A stretch of DNA of 8,838 bases from Anaerolineae bacterium. Lineage in GTDB: Bacteria; Chloroflexota; Anaerolineae; 4572-78; NAK82. The stretch is from assembly GCA_030598425.1 (NCBI GenBank), contig JAUVPY010000072.1:1-8838 (forward strand), given 5' to 3'. Every line of letters begins with the position of its first letter. Position 1 is the first letter of the stretch. A program made the position numbers and the translations under genes. Of the stretch, positions 1 through 8,690 are shown piece by piece. Below the pieces are notes generated by a model. That model had not been told where the DNA came from, did no database searches, and saw nothing but the letters and a program-made list of their open reading frames with translations.

Positions 1-1073
<1,073 letters not shown>

Positions 1074-1126
1074 TGCTGCTGTCCTCCATATCGCAAAGAT
1101 AATAGCCTCATTAGGCAAACGAAATT

Positions 1127-1154
1127 ATTATAGGCAAAAAAGATCTCATGGCAA
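1127..1154 (-). promoter_or_regulatory. Sigma-70 promoter for tuf
   Basis: Read on the minus strand, TTGCCA (1149-1154; 5 of 6 to consensus) is followed by a 16-base spacer and a perfect TATAAT (1127-1132). Transcription should begin near 1120, giving a leader of about 45 bases before the tuf ATG. A small hairpin GCCT-AATG-AGGC lies in that leader. The promoter suggests tuf is made in excess of the genes upstream, as expected for EF-Tu. The match is seen directly; activity is inferred. Confidence 0.75.
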
Positions 1155-1168
1155 ATCTACACCATGAA
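1136..1168 (-). terminator. Weak rho-independent terminator after fusA
   Basis: Starting 9 bases after the fusA stop, TCATGG (1162-1167) and CCATGA (1146-1151) form a 6-pair stem, or 7 with a G-U pair at the base. The loop is 10 bases, and four bases (GATC) then lead to a run of six U (1136-1141). The stem is short and only half G/C, so termination may be partial. The right-hand arm overlaps the -35 box of the tuf promoter, so termination and re-initiation share the same DNA. Confidence 0.5.
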
Positions 1169-1177
1169 TTTGGTCAG

Positions 1178-3256
1178 CTACCTACGCCAGCCTGACAAAA
1201 TCTGCTTAGCCAGGGCCTCCGGCACCTCATCGTAATAATCAAACTCCATCGTAAAAGTGCCCCGCCCCTGTGTCATCGATCGTAAATCGGTGGCGTAGCC
1301 GAACATCTCGGCCAGGGGAACGTGAGCCTGAATAGCTTGTATACCCGTGCCCCGGGGTTCCATCCCATCTATGTTGCCGCGCCGAGACGACAAGTTGCCA
1401 ACAACATCCCCTGTAAATTCTTCCGGGTTGACAACCTCAACATGCATAATTGGTTCCATCAAGACAGGGCCAGCTTTGTTCACCGCTTCTTTCAGCGCCA
1501 TTGAGCCGGCGATCTTAAAGGCCATCTCTGAGGAGTCGACTTCGTGATAAGCTCCGTCAACCAGCGTGGCCTTGAGGTCAACCATTGGGTAACCGGCCAA
1601 CACACCACTTTCGAGGGCGCCGGTCACTCCCTTTTTTACGGACGGGATATATTCTCTGGGAATCGCACCGCCAACGATTTTGTTTTCAAATTCAAAACCA
1701 GTCCCTTTGGGCAGAGGTTCGATTTCCAGAACTACGTCACCATATTGCCCCCGCCCGCCTGTCTGGCGCACAAAGCGCCCCTGGGCGCGAGCCGGACGCG
1801 TGATCGTCTCGCGGTAGGCCACCTGGGGACGTCCCACCTTAGCCACCACGCGAAACTCACGAAGCATACGATCGACCAACACTTCCAGGTGTAACTCACC
1901 CATACCGGAGATGAGGGTCTGGCCCGTGTTGTCATCAACTCGCACCTCAAAGGTGGGGTCCTCCTCAGCCAGCTTTTTTAATGCACCAGCCATTTTGTCC
2001 TGGTCAGCCTTGGTTCTCGGCTCGATGGCAACTGATATCACCGGCTCCGGGAATCTGATTGCCTCCAGAACGATTTGGCGGCTGGGGTCAGACAGAGTAT
2101 CCCCAGTGAAGGTCTGTTTTAAGCCGACCACCGCTCCAATGTCTCCGGCTGAGAGCGAGTCAATCTCCTGTCGCTGGTTTGCGTGCATTTGCAGCAGCCG
2201 CCCCACACGCTCCTTTTTGCCCTTGGTAGCGTTGAAGGTGTTGGACCCAGCCTTTACCGCACCAGAGTAAACTCGAATATAAGCCAGACGGCCGACATAT
2301 GGATCAGTCACGATTTTAAAAGCCAAGGCAGCAAAGGGCGCATTGGGATCTGAGGGACACTCAACTGGCTCCTCGGTCTTTGGATCTTGTCCCACAATGG
2401 GAGGTACTTCCAAAGGTGAAGGTAGGTAGTCCACCGCCGCATCGATTGCCCGCTGGACACCCTTATTTCTAAGCGCCGAACCACACAGGACGGGCACCAA
2501 CTGCCCGCTGATGGTCGCCTGTCGCAGGCCAGTTCGTAATTCCTCCTGGGTAATCTCTTCTTCCAAAATAAACCTTTCGGTCAGCACTTCGTCGGTTTCG
2601 GCCACCCGCTCAACTAGCTCGCGGCGCAGTTGTTCTGCGTCTTCACGGTAGGCCTCAGGTATCTCGGTCTCCTCAGACTTTGTGCCGAGGTCGTCAACAT
2701 ACGTAACGGCTTCCATCTTTATCAGGTCGATGATGCCGGAAAATGCAGCTTCCGCACCCATAGGCATTTGTATGGCCACCGGTTGCGCCCCGAGGCGATC
2801 CACAATCATCTGTATGGTTCGCTCGAAGTCGGCGCCGACGCGGTCCATTTTGTTCACAAAGCAGATGCGCGGCACGTTGAAGCGGTCGGCCTGCCGCCAC
2901 ACTGTCTCCGACTGGGGCTCAACACCAGCCACGGCATCAAAGACGACCACCCCGCCATCGAGCACCCGCAACGAACGCTGCACCTCGGCCGTGAAATCAA
3001 TGTGACCGGGCGTATCAATGATGTTAACCTGATGATCATTCCAAAAGCAGGTCGTGGCAGCAGCGGTGATCGTGATACCACGTTCCCGCTCTTGCGCCAT
3101 CCAATCCATGGTAGCGGCACCATCATGGACCTCACCCATGCGGTGGATCTTCTGGGTGTAAAAAAGGATACGCTCGGTTATAGTTGTCTTACCGGCATCA
3201 ATATGAGCGATGATACCGATATTTCTCACCCGCTCGAGCGGGGTCTTTTTGGCCAT
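1178..3256 (-). CDS. fusA: Elongation factor EF-G
   Basis: EF-G is the cytoplasmic GTPase that drives tRNA-mRNA translocation and, with RRF, ribosome recycling. At 692 residues it is full length. The G domain has G1 AHIDAGKT (17-24), switch I RGITI (59-63), G3 DTPGH (81-85), G4 NKMD (135-138) and G5 GSA (259-261). Domain II covers about 305-400, and domain III about 405-480, with the GMGELHLEV motif (451-459). Domain IV carries the loop [11 protein letters not shown] (570-580), which enters the decoding site, and domain V ends the protein. The usual fusidic-acid pocket residues around Phe88 are intact. The ATG start matches the family ([20 protein letters not shown]), but no clear Shine-Dalgarno sequence precedes it, only an A-rich GAAAAAG. 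The gene is 153 bases from rpsG and ends with TAG. It is a canonical translocase, not a paralogue lacking key residues. Confidence 0.98.
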   Translation of the reverse strand: MAKKTPLERVRNIGIIAHIDAGKTTITERILFYTQKIHRMGEVHDGAATMDWMAQERERGITITAAATTCFWNDHQVNIIDTPGHIDFTAEVQRSLRVLDGGVVVFDAVAGVEPQSETVWRQADRFNVPRICFVNKMDRVGADFERTIQMIVDRLGAQPVAIQMPMGAEAAFSGIIDLIKMEAVTYVDDLGTKSEETEIPEAYREDAEQLRRELVERVAETDEVLTERFILEEEITQEELRTGLRQATISGQLVPVLCGSALRNKGVQRAIDAAVDYLPSPLEVPPIVGQDPKTEEPVECPSDPNAPFAALAFKIVTDPYVGRLAYIRVYSGAVKAGSNTFNATKGKKERVGRLLQMHANQRQEIDSLSAGDIGAVVGLKQTFTGDTLSDPSRQIVLEAIRFPEPVISVAIEPRTKADQDKMAGALKKLAEEDPTFEVRVDDNTGQTLISGMGELHLEVLVDRMLREFRVVAKVGRPQVAYRETITRPARAQGRFVRQTGGRGQYGDVVLEIEPLPKGTGFEFENKIVGGAIPREYIPSVKKGVTGALESGVLAGYPMVDLKATLVDGAYHEVDSSEMAFKIAGSMALKEAVNKAGPVLMEPIMHVEVVNPEEFTGDVVGNLSSRRGNIDGMEPRGTGIQAIQAHVPLAEMFGYATDLRSMTQGRGTFTMEFDYYDEVPEALAKQILSGWRR

Positions 3257-3287
3257 CAGATTGCTTTTTCAATTCGCTATAGATACT

Positions 3288-3332
3288 CAAAGCCCAAAGC
3301 AACGCTCAAAAACAGACGCGCTTTGGACTTTG
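3288..3332 (-). repeat. Hairpin in the rpsG-fusA spacer
   Basis: In the transcript CAAAGUCCAAAGC (3320-3332) pairs with GCUUUGGGCUUUG (3288-3300) to form a 13-pair stem with one G-U pair and a 19-base loop. No U-run follows on either strand, so it is not an ordinary terminator. It ends 31 bases before the fusA ATG, which has no good Shine-Dalgarno sequence. It may act as an RNA-processing or stability site, or affect fusA translation; this is inferred from position only. Confidence 0.55.
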
Positions 3333-3409
3333 CCCGATCAACTAAAGAGGGTGAATCCGTGACTAAATTACTAAAGGGATGCGAGATATCGACAGGCGGC
3401 CTTTGTCAC

Positions 3410-3880
3410 CTACCAACGATAGTGAGCAAAGGCACGGTTGGCTTCGGCCATGCGGTGGGTGTCGTCCCGTTTCTTGATACTCGCCCCCTGGCCGGCGGCC
3501 GCATCCATCAATTCGCTGGCAAGCTTCTCCGCCATAGACTTGCCGGGGCGCTGGCTGGTGCTCTGCAACAACCAGCGGATTGCCAGACTCATACGCCGCT
3601 CGACCCGCACTTCAATCGGGATCTGGTAAGTGGCGCCCCCCACACGGCGCGGGCGGACTTCGAGCAACGGCGTTACGTTCTTTAAAGCCTGTTCAAAAAC
3701 ATCAAGAGGCGGCTTCTTGCTACGCTCCTCGATAATATCGAAGGAATCGTAGACAATTCGAAAGGCCGTACTCTTTTTGCCGTGGCGCATCAGTCTATTG
3801 GCAAATCGGGCAACTAATTCACTGTTATACTTCGTGTCCGGCTCGATGACACGCCGGGGCGGACGATTCCGTCTTGGCAT
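3410..3880 (-). CDS. rpsG: Small-subunit ribosomal protein S7
   Basis: S7 nucleates folding of the 3' major domain of 16S rRNA and sits in the head of the 30S subunit near the E site. The 156 residues equal the usual length. The N-terminus is basic ([10 protein letters not shown]), followed by [23 protein letters not shown], the hallmark [15 protein letters not shown] (74-88), a helix with RRMSLAIRW, and the C-terminal signature [15 protein letters not shown]. The ATG is preceded by GAGGTGA (3884-3890). The gene lies 122 bases after rpsL, and a folded RNA element fills most of that spacer. In E. coli, S7 represses its own operon by binding the rpsL-rpsG spacer, so similar control is plausible here. 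Nothing is missing or truncated. Confidence 0.98.
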   Translation of the reverse strand: MPRRNRPPRRVIEPDTKYNSELVARFANRLMRHGKKSTAFRIVYDSFDIIEERSKKPPLDVFEQALKNVTPLLEVRPRRVGGATYQIPIEVRVERRMSLAIRWLLQSTSQRPGKSMAEKLASELMDAAAGQGASIKKRDDTHRMAEANRAFAHYRW

Positions 3881-3912
3881 CTTTCACCTCGTAGCTGCTG
3901 AGCATATTAGTG

Positions 3913-4001
3913 GTCTGTCAAGGCTCATTTGAGGAGTAGGCATCCCCAGATGCCGGGCCGCACGTGGGCGTGCTAGCTCCTCAATTCATGGTTGACAGGA
4001 C
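3913..4001 (-). promoter_or_regulatory. Structured rpsL-rpsG spacer RNA, candidate S7-binding operator
   Basis: The element starts one base after the rpsL stop and ends 22 bases before the rpsG Shine-Dalgarno sequence. In transcript sense the outer stem P0 pairs GUC-(C bulge)-UGUCAA (3992-4001) with UUGACAGAC (3913-3921). A symmetric 7 by 7 internal loop follows (3985-3991 and 3922-3928). Stem P1 is 8 perfect pairs, UUGAGGAG (3977-3984) with CUCCUCAA (3929-3936). Inside P1 are two hairpins: P2, GCACG-CCCA-CGUGC (3960-3973), and P3, GGCAUC-UGGG-GAUGCC (3939-3954). Junction strands are CUA, GGCCC and UA. The two loops are complementary. The fold is directly visible; the proposed role, S7 feedback on rpsG as in the E. 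coli str mRNA, is inferred from position. Confidence 0.65.
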
Positions 4002-4002
4002 A

Positions 4003-4422
4003 CTAGCTCTTTGGACGCTTGGCACCATATTTGGAGCGGGCTCGCCTGCGGTTATCTACACCGGTGCTATCCAGGGCTCCGCGTACTATGTGGTAACGAA
4101 CGCCGGGCAGGTCTTTCACGCGACCGCCGCGTATCAGCACCACCGAGTGCTCCTGCAGATTGTGCCCCTCGCCCGGAATGTAGGCTGTCACTTCGATACC
4201 GTTCGTCAAGCGCACGCGCGCGATCTTGCGCAACGCCGAGTTCGGCTTTTTGGGCGTCATGGTTCGCACCTGGGTACACACACCCCGTTTTTGGGGCGCT
4301 CCCTTCGGTCGAGGAGTCATTTTCCCCTTGAGAGCATTGAAGGTGTACCGCAATGCCGGGGCATTGCTTTTGCTGCGTTTGGCTTTGCGTCCTTTGCGCA
4401 CAAGCTGATTAATTGTCGGCAA
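4003..4422 (-). CDS. rpsL: Small-subunit ribosomal protein S12
   Basis: S12 lies at the 30S decoding centre and affects translational accuracy. The protein has 139 residues and is of the longer type seen in Gram-positive and related lineages. It begins [15 protein letters not shown] and contains [23 protein letters not shown] (44-66), [17 protein letters not shown] and [13 protein letters not shown] (99-111), ending [12 protein letters not shown]. The lysines equivalent to E. coli K43 and K88 are unchanged (K59 and K103 here), so the streptomycin-sensitive form is predicted. Asp104 is the residue normally methylthiolated. The start codon is TTG, supported by the exact family N-terminus and by GGGAGG five bases upstream. 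A dedicated promoter and long folded leader precede it. Identity is certain. Confidence 0.98.
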   Translation of the reverse strand: MPTINQLVRKGRKAKRSKSNAPALRYTFNALKGKMTPRPKGAPQKRGVCTQVRTMTPKKPNSALRKIARVRLTNGIEVTAYIPGEGHNLQEHSVVLIRGGRVKDLPGVRYHIVRGALDSTGVDNRRRARSKYGAKRPKS

Positions 4423-4660
4423 TGGAGCCTCCCTTCAGTTTTCAGGCATTGGACGAGGCCACCGGTACCTTCCCCGAAGTACCCTTATTGGATATTGGTG
4501 TACCAGGGGGACTGCAAGTGCACGATGGCCTCGCTCGTCTGCAGTTGTCCACTCAAAGGCCCACCAGCTCTTTGAGTTCGGTATTCTGTGGGCCGGAAGC
4601 GGCTTCCCTATGCCGCCCCCGTAGGCAGGTTCGATCGAACCCCGCTTTCAAAACCCACGA
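4423..4660 (-). ncRNA. Long structured 5' leader of rpsL, candidate cis-regulatory RNA
   Basis: Transcription from the promoter at 4667-4695 would give about 235 untranslated bases before rpsL. In transcript sense many helices can be read by eye. They are GTGGG (4654-4658) with CCCAC (4588-4592); the 14-base palindrome GGTTCGATCGAACC (4628-4641); GCGGC with GCCGC (4599-4616); ACTCAAAG with CTTTGAGT (4551-4577, 8 pairs); GGAC-AAC-TGCA with TGCAGTCC (4509-4550); CGAGGCCA with TGGCCTCG (4526-4533 and 4454-4461); and GGTACTTC with GAAGGTACC (4464-4483, one bulge). Several of these exclude one another. No U-run is present, so control at translation is more likely than attenuation. No known riboswitch or ribosomal-protein leader was recognised, and no protein-coding gene was seen in the gap. 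Confidence 0.5.
4428..4433 (-). promoter_or_regulatory. Ribosome binding site of rpsL, fixing the TTG start
   Basis: GGGAGG in transcript sense lies five bases before the TTG. It supports TTG as the true start. The bases GAGGC spanning it (4427-4431) can pair with GCCUC at 4455-4459, which would hide the site. Confidence 0.8.
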
Positions 4661-4666
4661 AAGCTA

Positions 4667-4695
4667 ATCTTAGCATAAATAAAGGAGACTGTCAA
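4667..4695 (-). promoter_or_regulatory. Sigma-70 promoter for rpsL-rpsG-fusA
   Basis: Read on the minus strand, a perfect TTGACA (4690-4695) is separated by 17 bases from TAAGAT (4667-4672; 5 of 6 to TATAAT). It sits about 40 bases after the rpoB stop, in non-coding DNA. The start site should be near 4660. It would let the ribosomal-protein and EF-G genes be transcribed independently of rpoB. Both the hexamers and the spacing are seen; activity is inferred. Confidence 0.85.
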
Positions 4696-4734
4696 ATCTC
4701 AACCACGGTTCGGTTGCGACTCATCCGACTCTTC

Positions 4735-7700
4735 TTAGCGTGGAGAGCTTGGAATCTTAAACCCCAGTCCCAGCCCCAGCTTTGGCATCTTCTCTTTTCG
4801 GTCTTCTTTTCCAAACTGGGTGCGCTCTTCGCTGTCGGAGATGACTTCCACCGATAGTCCCAGCGACTGAAGCTCTTTGACAAGCACTCGGAAAGACTCG
4901 GGCACGCCAGGCTCCTGAATCGGTTCACCCTTGACGATGGCCTCGTACGTCTTCACGCGGCCCGCCACATCGTCACTCTTGACAGTGAGCATTTCTTGCA
5001 GCGTATGGGCAGCACCGTAAGCCTCCAATGCCCATACCTCCATCTCGCCAAAGCGCTGGCCACCGAACTGCGCTTTACCGCCTAGCGGTTGTTGCGTCAC
5101 TAGGGAGTATGGACCAGTTGATCGCGCGTGGACCTTGTCTTCAACCAGGTGAGCCAGTTTGAGCATATTGATGACGCCTACAGTCACCGATCGGTCGTAG
5201 GGTTCCCCCGTCTTGCCATCATACAAGACCATCTTACCCGTTGTCGGCAAGGGGATACCGCTTTTGCGGGTAACCTGGACAGCAAGTTTATCAACTTCCT
5301 CGTCGCCTAGATCCTCCAGGTTTACACCATCTAGCACCCCTTCGTAGCGCTGGCCCGCGTATCTCATAGAACGATCGTGGATCATGTGCAGCCATTCTCG
5401 CAGACAGGCGACACGGACTGCTTCGCGAGCCGGAATACCAATCGAGTCTGGACGACGGTCACCCTCAAATGCCAGCAGGAAGTCAGGATCATAGCCCCTT
5501 TCTGCCAGCCATTCGCGCAGGACGGCACGGCGGGCATACACCTGGTCAAGAGCGAGACGCTCTTCATCATATCCTAATTCTCCCAACCATTCGGTCAGAT
5601 AGATGGTTCGGACGTCGTATTCGCTCTCTAGATCTTCCTCAGTGTAGCCCTGTTCTTCCGCCCACACCCAAGCCCGATCAGTGATGATATCCCAGGCACG
5701 GTCAATCATCCAGGCCCGCGCCAGCTCGGCTGCAATCTCATCTTCGTGGGCGCCGTCGAAAACCGAGGAAATAGCCCGAAATCCCAAGCGTGATGAAGCC
5801 CACCCGAGATGGGTCTCAAGGATCTGTCCAATATTCATACGCGCCGGCACACCCAATGGATTCAGAATCAACTCAATTGGGGTGCCATCCTCGATAAAGG
5901 GCATATCCTCGACCGGGACAACCTTGGAGATGACGCCTTTGTTGCCGTGGCGACCAGCTATCTTGTCGCCTTCGGTGATCTTGCGGCGCTGAGCCACCAT
6001 AACGCGCACCATCTTATCCACGCCGGCAGGCAGGTCTCGATGTTCATCGCGGCTGAACTCTTTTACGTCAACCACGATGCCCTTTTCACCGTGCGGCAAG
6101 CGCAGACTCGAGTCTTTTACCTCACGTGCTTTTTCGCCGAAAATGGCTCGCAGTAGTTTCTCCTCGGGGGTCAACTCAGTCTCGCCCTTGGGTGTGATCT
6201 TGCCGACCAAGATATCGCCTGGCCCCATTTCTGCACCTACCCGTACAATACCCCCCTCGTCCAGGTCCTTCAACGCCTCCTCACCTACGTTGGGAATATC
6301 GCGGGTGATCTCCTCGGGGCCGAGCTTGGTGTCACGTGCTTCCACTTCATGTTTCTCGATGTGAATCGAGGTAAACTTGTCGTGCCGCACCAAATCCTCA
6401 CTGATGAGGATGGCATCTTCATAATTGCCGCCCTCCCAGCTCAGAAAGGCACACAACACATTCTGCCCGAGTGCCAACTCTCCGTGTTGGGTAGAGCTTG
6501 AGTCGACCAGAACGTGACCTTCTTCAACATATTCGCCCTTCCAGACGACCGGACGCTGGTCAATGCAAGTAGACTGGTTGGAGCGATTGAACTTACGCAA
6601 GGCGTAGACACGCTCGTTTCCATCTTCTTCACGTATGGTGATGGAGCTACCGGTGACGCTGACCACTTCGCCCGCCTTTTCGGCAACCACTACCTGGCCG
6701 GAGTCAATGGCAGCCTGATATTCCATACCGGTACCTACCATCGGCGCCTCCGGCTGGATGAGGGGCACCGCCTGACGCTGCATGTTGGAACCCATCAGCG
6801 CCCGGTTGGCGTCGTCGTGCTCCAAGAAGGGGACGAGTGCAGCACTGATCCCCACGATCTGCTTAGGAGACACGTCCATATAGTCAACGCGCTCGACGCT
6901 TTCGAGAAGGAAGGTCTGGTGTCGGCGCACGCTGATGCGCGGCTTGACGAACTGCCACTTTTCATCCAACTCGGCGTTGGCCTGTGCGATCGTGAAACGG
7001 TCTTCCTCGTCGGCCGACATGTAAACAATCTCGTCAGTTACAAACGGCCTGATCTTTACCGTCTCTTCCAAGGGCAACTGCGCAATCCGAATCGCCATGT
7101 CCTCATCTATTTCAGTGTCGGCTTCAGCAACCACTTCACCGGAATCAGGATCTACTACCGGTGCCCGCAGGGTCTTGTCGACCAGGGCATCCGCATCCTC
7201 GTGAGCAATCCTACTGGCGACTTTGCGATAGGGAGTCTCAATAAAGCCATACTCGTTGACGCGCCCAAAGGTGGCCAGCCGACCAATCAGGCCGATATTG
7301 GGACCTTCTGGGGTCTCAATAGGGCAGATACGGCCGTAGTGGCTGTGGTGAACGTCACGTACATCGAAGCCAGCTCGCTCGCGGCGCAGACCACCAGGTC
7401 CCAGGGCGCTTAACGTGCGCTTGTGCGTCAACTCGGCCAGCGGGTTGGTCTGGTCCATAAACTGCGAAAGCTGGCTGCCACCGAAGAACTCGCGGGTGGC
7501 GGCGACCACGGGTCGAATGTTGATCAACGACATCGGCGTCACTTGTTCCGGATCGCGGATGGACATACGCTCGCGCACGACACGCTCCATACGCAGCAGT
7601 CCTACCCGCAGTTGATTCTGAATCAGTTCACCGACTGTCTTGACCCGCCGGTTACCCAGGTGGTCGATGTCATCCGGTTCATCCACACCGTTGTTGATGA

Positions 7701-8610
7701 GGATCATATGGGCCACGACTTTCACCAAGTCCTCTTTGGTGAGAGTACGCTGATCAAACGGCACATCGGTTTCCAAGCGGCGATTCAGTTTGTAGCGCCC
7801 CACTTTGCCCAGATCATAGCGACGTGGTGAGAAGAGAAGCGAATCCAGGAAATTGTTGGCGTTATCGAGGGTTGGCGGGTCGCCAGGGCGGAGCTTCTTG
7901 TAGAACTCGAGCAAAGCCTCGTCCACCGACTTGGTAGGGTCGCGCTCCAGCGTGGTCGCGATGTAGGAGTGATCGGACATAATATCCACATCCCCGAACA
8001 ACTCAAACAACTCCTCGTCCGCGCCATAGCCAACTGCTCGCAAGAGGATTGTCACCGGCAGTTTGCGCTTGCGATCCACCTTGACCGAAATGATATCCCG
8101 CTTGGAGGTCTCGAATTCCAACCAAGCGCCTCGATTAGGAATGAGCTTGGCAGAGCATAGCGAGCGTCCCGTTACCCGATCTTCTTCGGCCGTGAAATAC
8201 ACCCCTGGCGACCGGATAAGCTGCGAGACCACAACCCGCTCGGCGCCATTGATGACAAAGGTGCCATTCTCGGTCATTAGCGGGAAGTCGCCCGTAAAGA
8301 CTTCCTGCTCTTGAATCTCGCCCGTCTCCTTGTTGATGAGACGCACGTTCACCCACAAGGGACTGGCATACGTCATATCGCGTTCGCGACATTCGTTCTC
8401 TGGGTACTTGGGATCGTCGAACCGGTAACCGAGAAAATGCAATTCCAGATTTTTGTTGAAGCTGACAATTGGCGAGATTTCCTGAAAGAGTTCGGTGAGC
8501 CCCTCCTCGAGGAACCAGTGAAACGACTTGAGCTGCACTTCGATTAGCTTGGGAAGCTCAAGCACATCGGGGATTCGAGCGTAGCTTTTCGACTCCGGGT
8601 TGTACGACAT
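4735..8610 (-). CDS. rpoB: RNA polymerase beta subunit
   Basis: Beta forms one side of the RNA polymerase active centre, with beta-prime, in the cytoplasm. From the ATG at 8610 the protein has 1291 residues. The rifampicin region [20 protein letters not shown] (377-396) is followed by [11 protein letters not shown]; Thr399 stands where Arg (E. coli R529) is usual. Core motifs are NYEDA (729-733, acidic pair E731/D732), [16 protein letters not shown] (881-896, with K883 and K891) and [20 protein letters not shown] (1178-1197). The flap is of ordinary size. An insert of about 150 residues (roughly 964-1124), relative to B. subtilis, lies near the position of the second E. coli lineage insert and contains WLxExGYD repeats. 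A basic tail with [11 protein letters not shown] ends the protein. An in-frame GTG at 8622 overlaps the Shine-Dalgarno sequence and is therefore unlikely. rpoC does not follow. Confidence 0.97.
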   Translation of the reverse strand: MSYNPESKSYARIPDVLELPKLIEVQLKSFHWFLEEGLTELFQEISPIVSFNKNLELHFLGYRFDDPKYPENECRERDMTYASPLWVNVRLINKETGEIQEQEVFTGDFPLMTENGTFVINGAERVVVSQLIRSPGVYFTAEEDRVTGRSLCSAKLIPNRGAWLEFETSKRDIISVKVDRKRKLPVTILLRAVGYGADEELFELFGDVDIMSDHSYIATTLERDPTKSVDEALLEFYKKLRPGDPPTLDNANNFLDSLLFSPRRYDLGKVGRYKLNRRLETDVPFDQRTLTKEDLVKVVAHMILINNGVDEPDDIDHLGNRRVKTVGELIQNQLRVGLLRMERVVRERMSIRDPEQVTPMSLINIRPVVAATREFFGGSQLSQFMDQTNPLAELTHKRTLSALGPGGLRRERAGFDVRDVHHSHYGRICPIETPEGPNIGLIGRLATFGRVNEYGFIETPYRKVASRIAHEDADALVDKTLRAPVVDPDSGEVVAEADTEIDEDMAIRIAQLPLEETVKIRPFVTDEIVYMSADEEDRFTIAQANAELDEKWQFVKPRISVRRHQTFLLESVERVDYMDVSPKQIVGISAALVPFLEHDDANRALMGSNMQRQAVPLIQPEAPMVGTGMEYQAAIDSGQVVVAEKAGEVVSVTGSSITIREEDGNERVYALRKFNRSNQSTCIDQRPVVWKGEYVEEGHVLVDSSSTQHGELALGQNVLCAFLSWEGGNYEDAILISEDLVRHDKFTSIHIEKHEVEARDTKLGPEEITRDIPNVGEEALKDLDEGGIVRVGAEMGPGDILVGKITPKGETELTPEEKLLRAIFGEKAREVKDSSLRLPHGEKGIVVDVKEFSRDEHRDLPAGVDKMVRVMVAQRRKITEGDKIAGRHGNKGVISKVVPVEDMPFIEDGTPIELILNPLGVPARMNIGQILETHLGWASSRLGFRAISSVFDGAHEDEIAAELARAWMIDRAWDIITDRAWVWAEEQGYTEEDLESEYDVRTIYLTEWLGELGYDEERLALDQVYARRAVLREWLAERGYDPDFLLAFEGDRRPDSIGIPAREAVRVACLREWLHMIHDRSMRYAGQRYEGVLDGVNLEDLGDEEVDKLAVQVTRKSGIPLPTTGKMVLYDGKTGEPYDRSVTVGVINMLKLAHLVEDKVHARSTGPYSLVTQQPLGGKAQFGGQRFGEMEVWALEAYGAAHTLQEMLTVKSDDVAGRVKTYEAIVKGEPIQEPGVPESFRVLVKELQSLGLSVEVISDSEERTQFGKEDRKEKMPKLGLGLGFKIPSSPR

Positions 8611-8621
8611 GCGTCCATTCA

Positions 8622-8627
8622 CTCCTT
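8622..8627 (-). promoter_or_regulatory. Ribosome binding site of rpoB, deciding the ATG at 8610
   Basis: AAGGAG (8622-8627, followed by TGA) is an excellent anti-16S match and lies 11 bases before the ATG at 8610. The last G of the site is the first base of an alternative in-frame GTG (8622), which would add the four residues M-N-G-R. A codon inside its own binding site cannot be served by it, so the ATG is preferred. An ATG at 8618 is out of frame. Confidence 0.75.
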
Positions 8628-8690
8628 GTTTAGCTTACCCACTAGATGCGCGATAAAAAACCAGACACAAAACTCAAAGATCCTATTGGT

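Noticed and set aside
3359..3409. GTGAC/GTCAC inverted repeat in the rpsG-fusA spacer
   Set aside because: Five pairs across a 41-base loop are expected by chance, with no U-run or supporting inner stem.
2630..3685. A plus-strand open frame spanning parts of fusA and rpsG
   Set aside because: It crosses two well-conserved minus-strand genes and their spacer, has no recognisable domain, and is best explained as a shadow frame.
3905..3921. TTGACA at 3916-3921 (minus strand) as a promoter -35 box for rpsG
   Set aside because: No TATAAT-like hexamer lies 16-18 bases downstream. The TAATAT nearby is only 8 bases away. The hexamer is accounted for as an arm of the outer stem of the spacer RNA.
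4628..4641. GGTTCGATCGAACC as the T-arm of a tRNA
   Set aside because: The sequence resembles a T-loop, but no acceptor, D or anticodon arms can be fitted around it on either strand. It is a perfect 14-base palindrome within the rpsL leader.
4700..4716. Hairpin CAACC/GGTTG just after rpoB as its terminator
   Set aside because: The stem has only 5 pairs, and no U-run follows in the transcript; the -35 box of the rpsL promoter comes next.
8630..8690. An rpoB promoter, for example TTGAGT with TATCGC at 16 bases
   Set aside because: The -10 match is only 3 of 6, and another pairing (TTGTGT with TCTAGT) is equally weak. A promoter is expected here after the terminator, but none can be supported.
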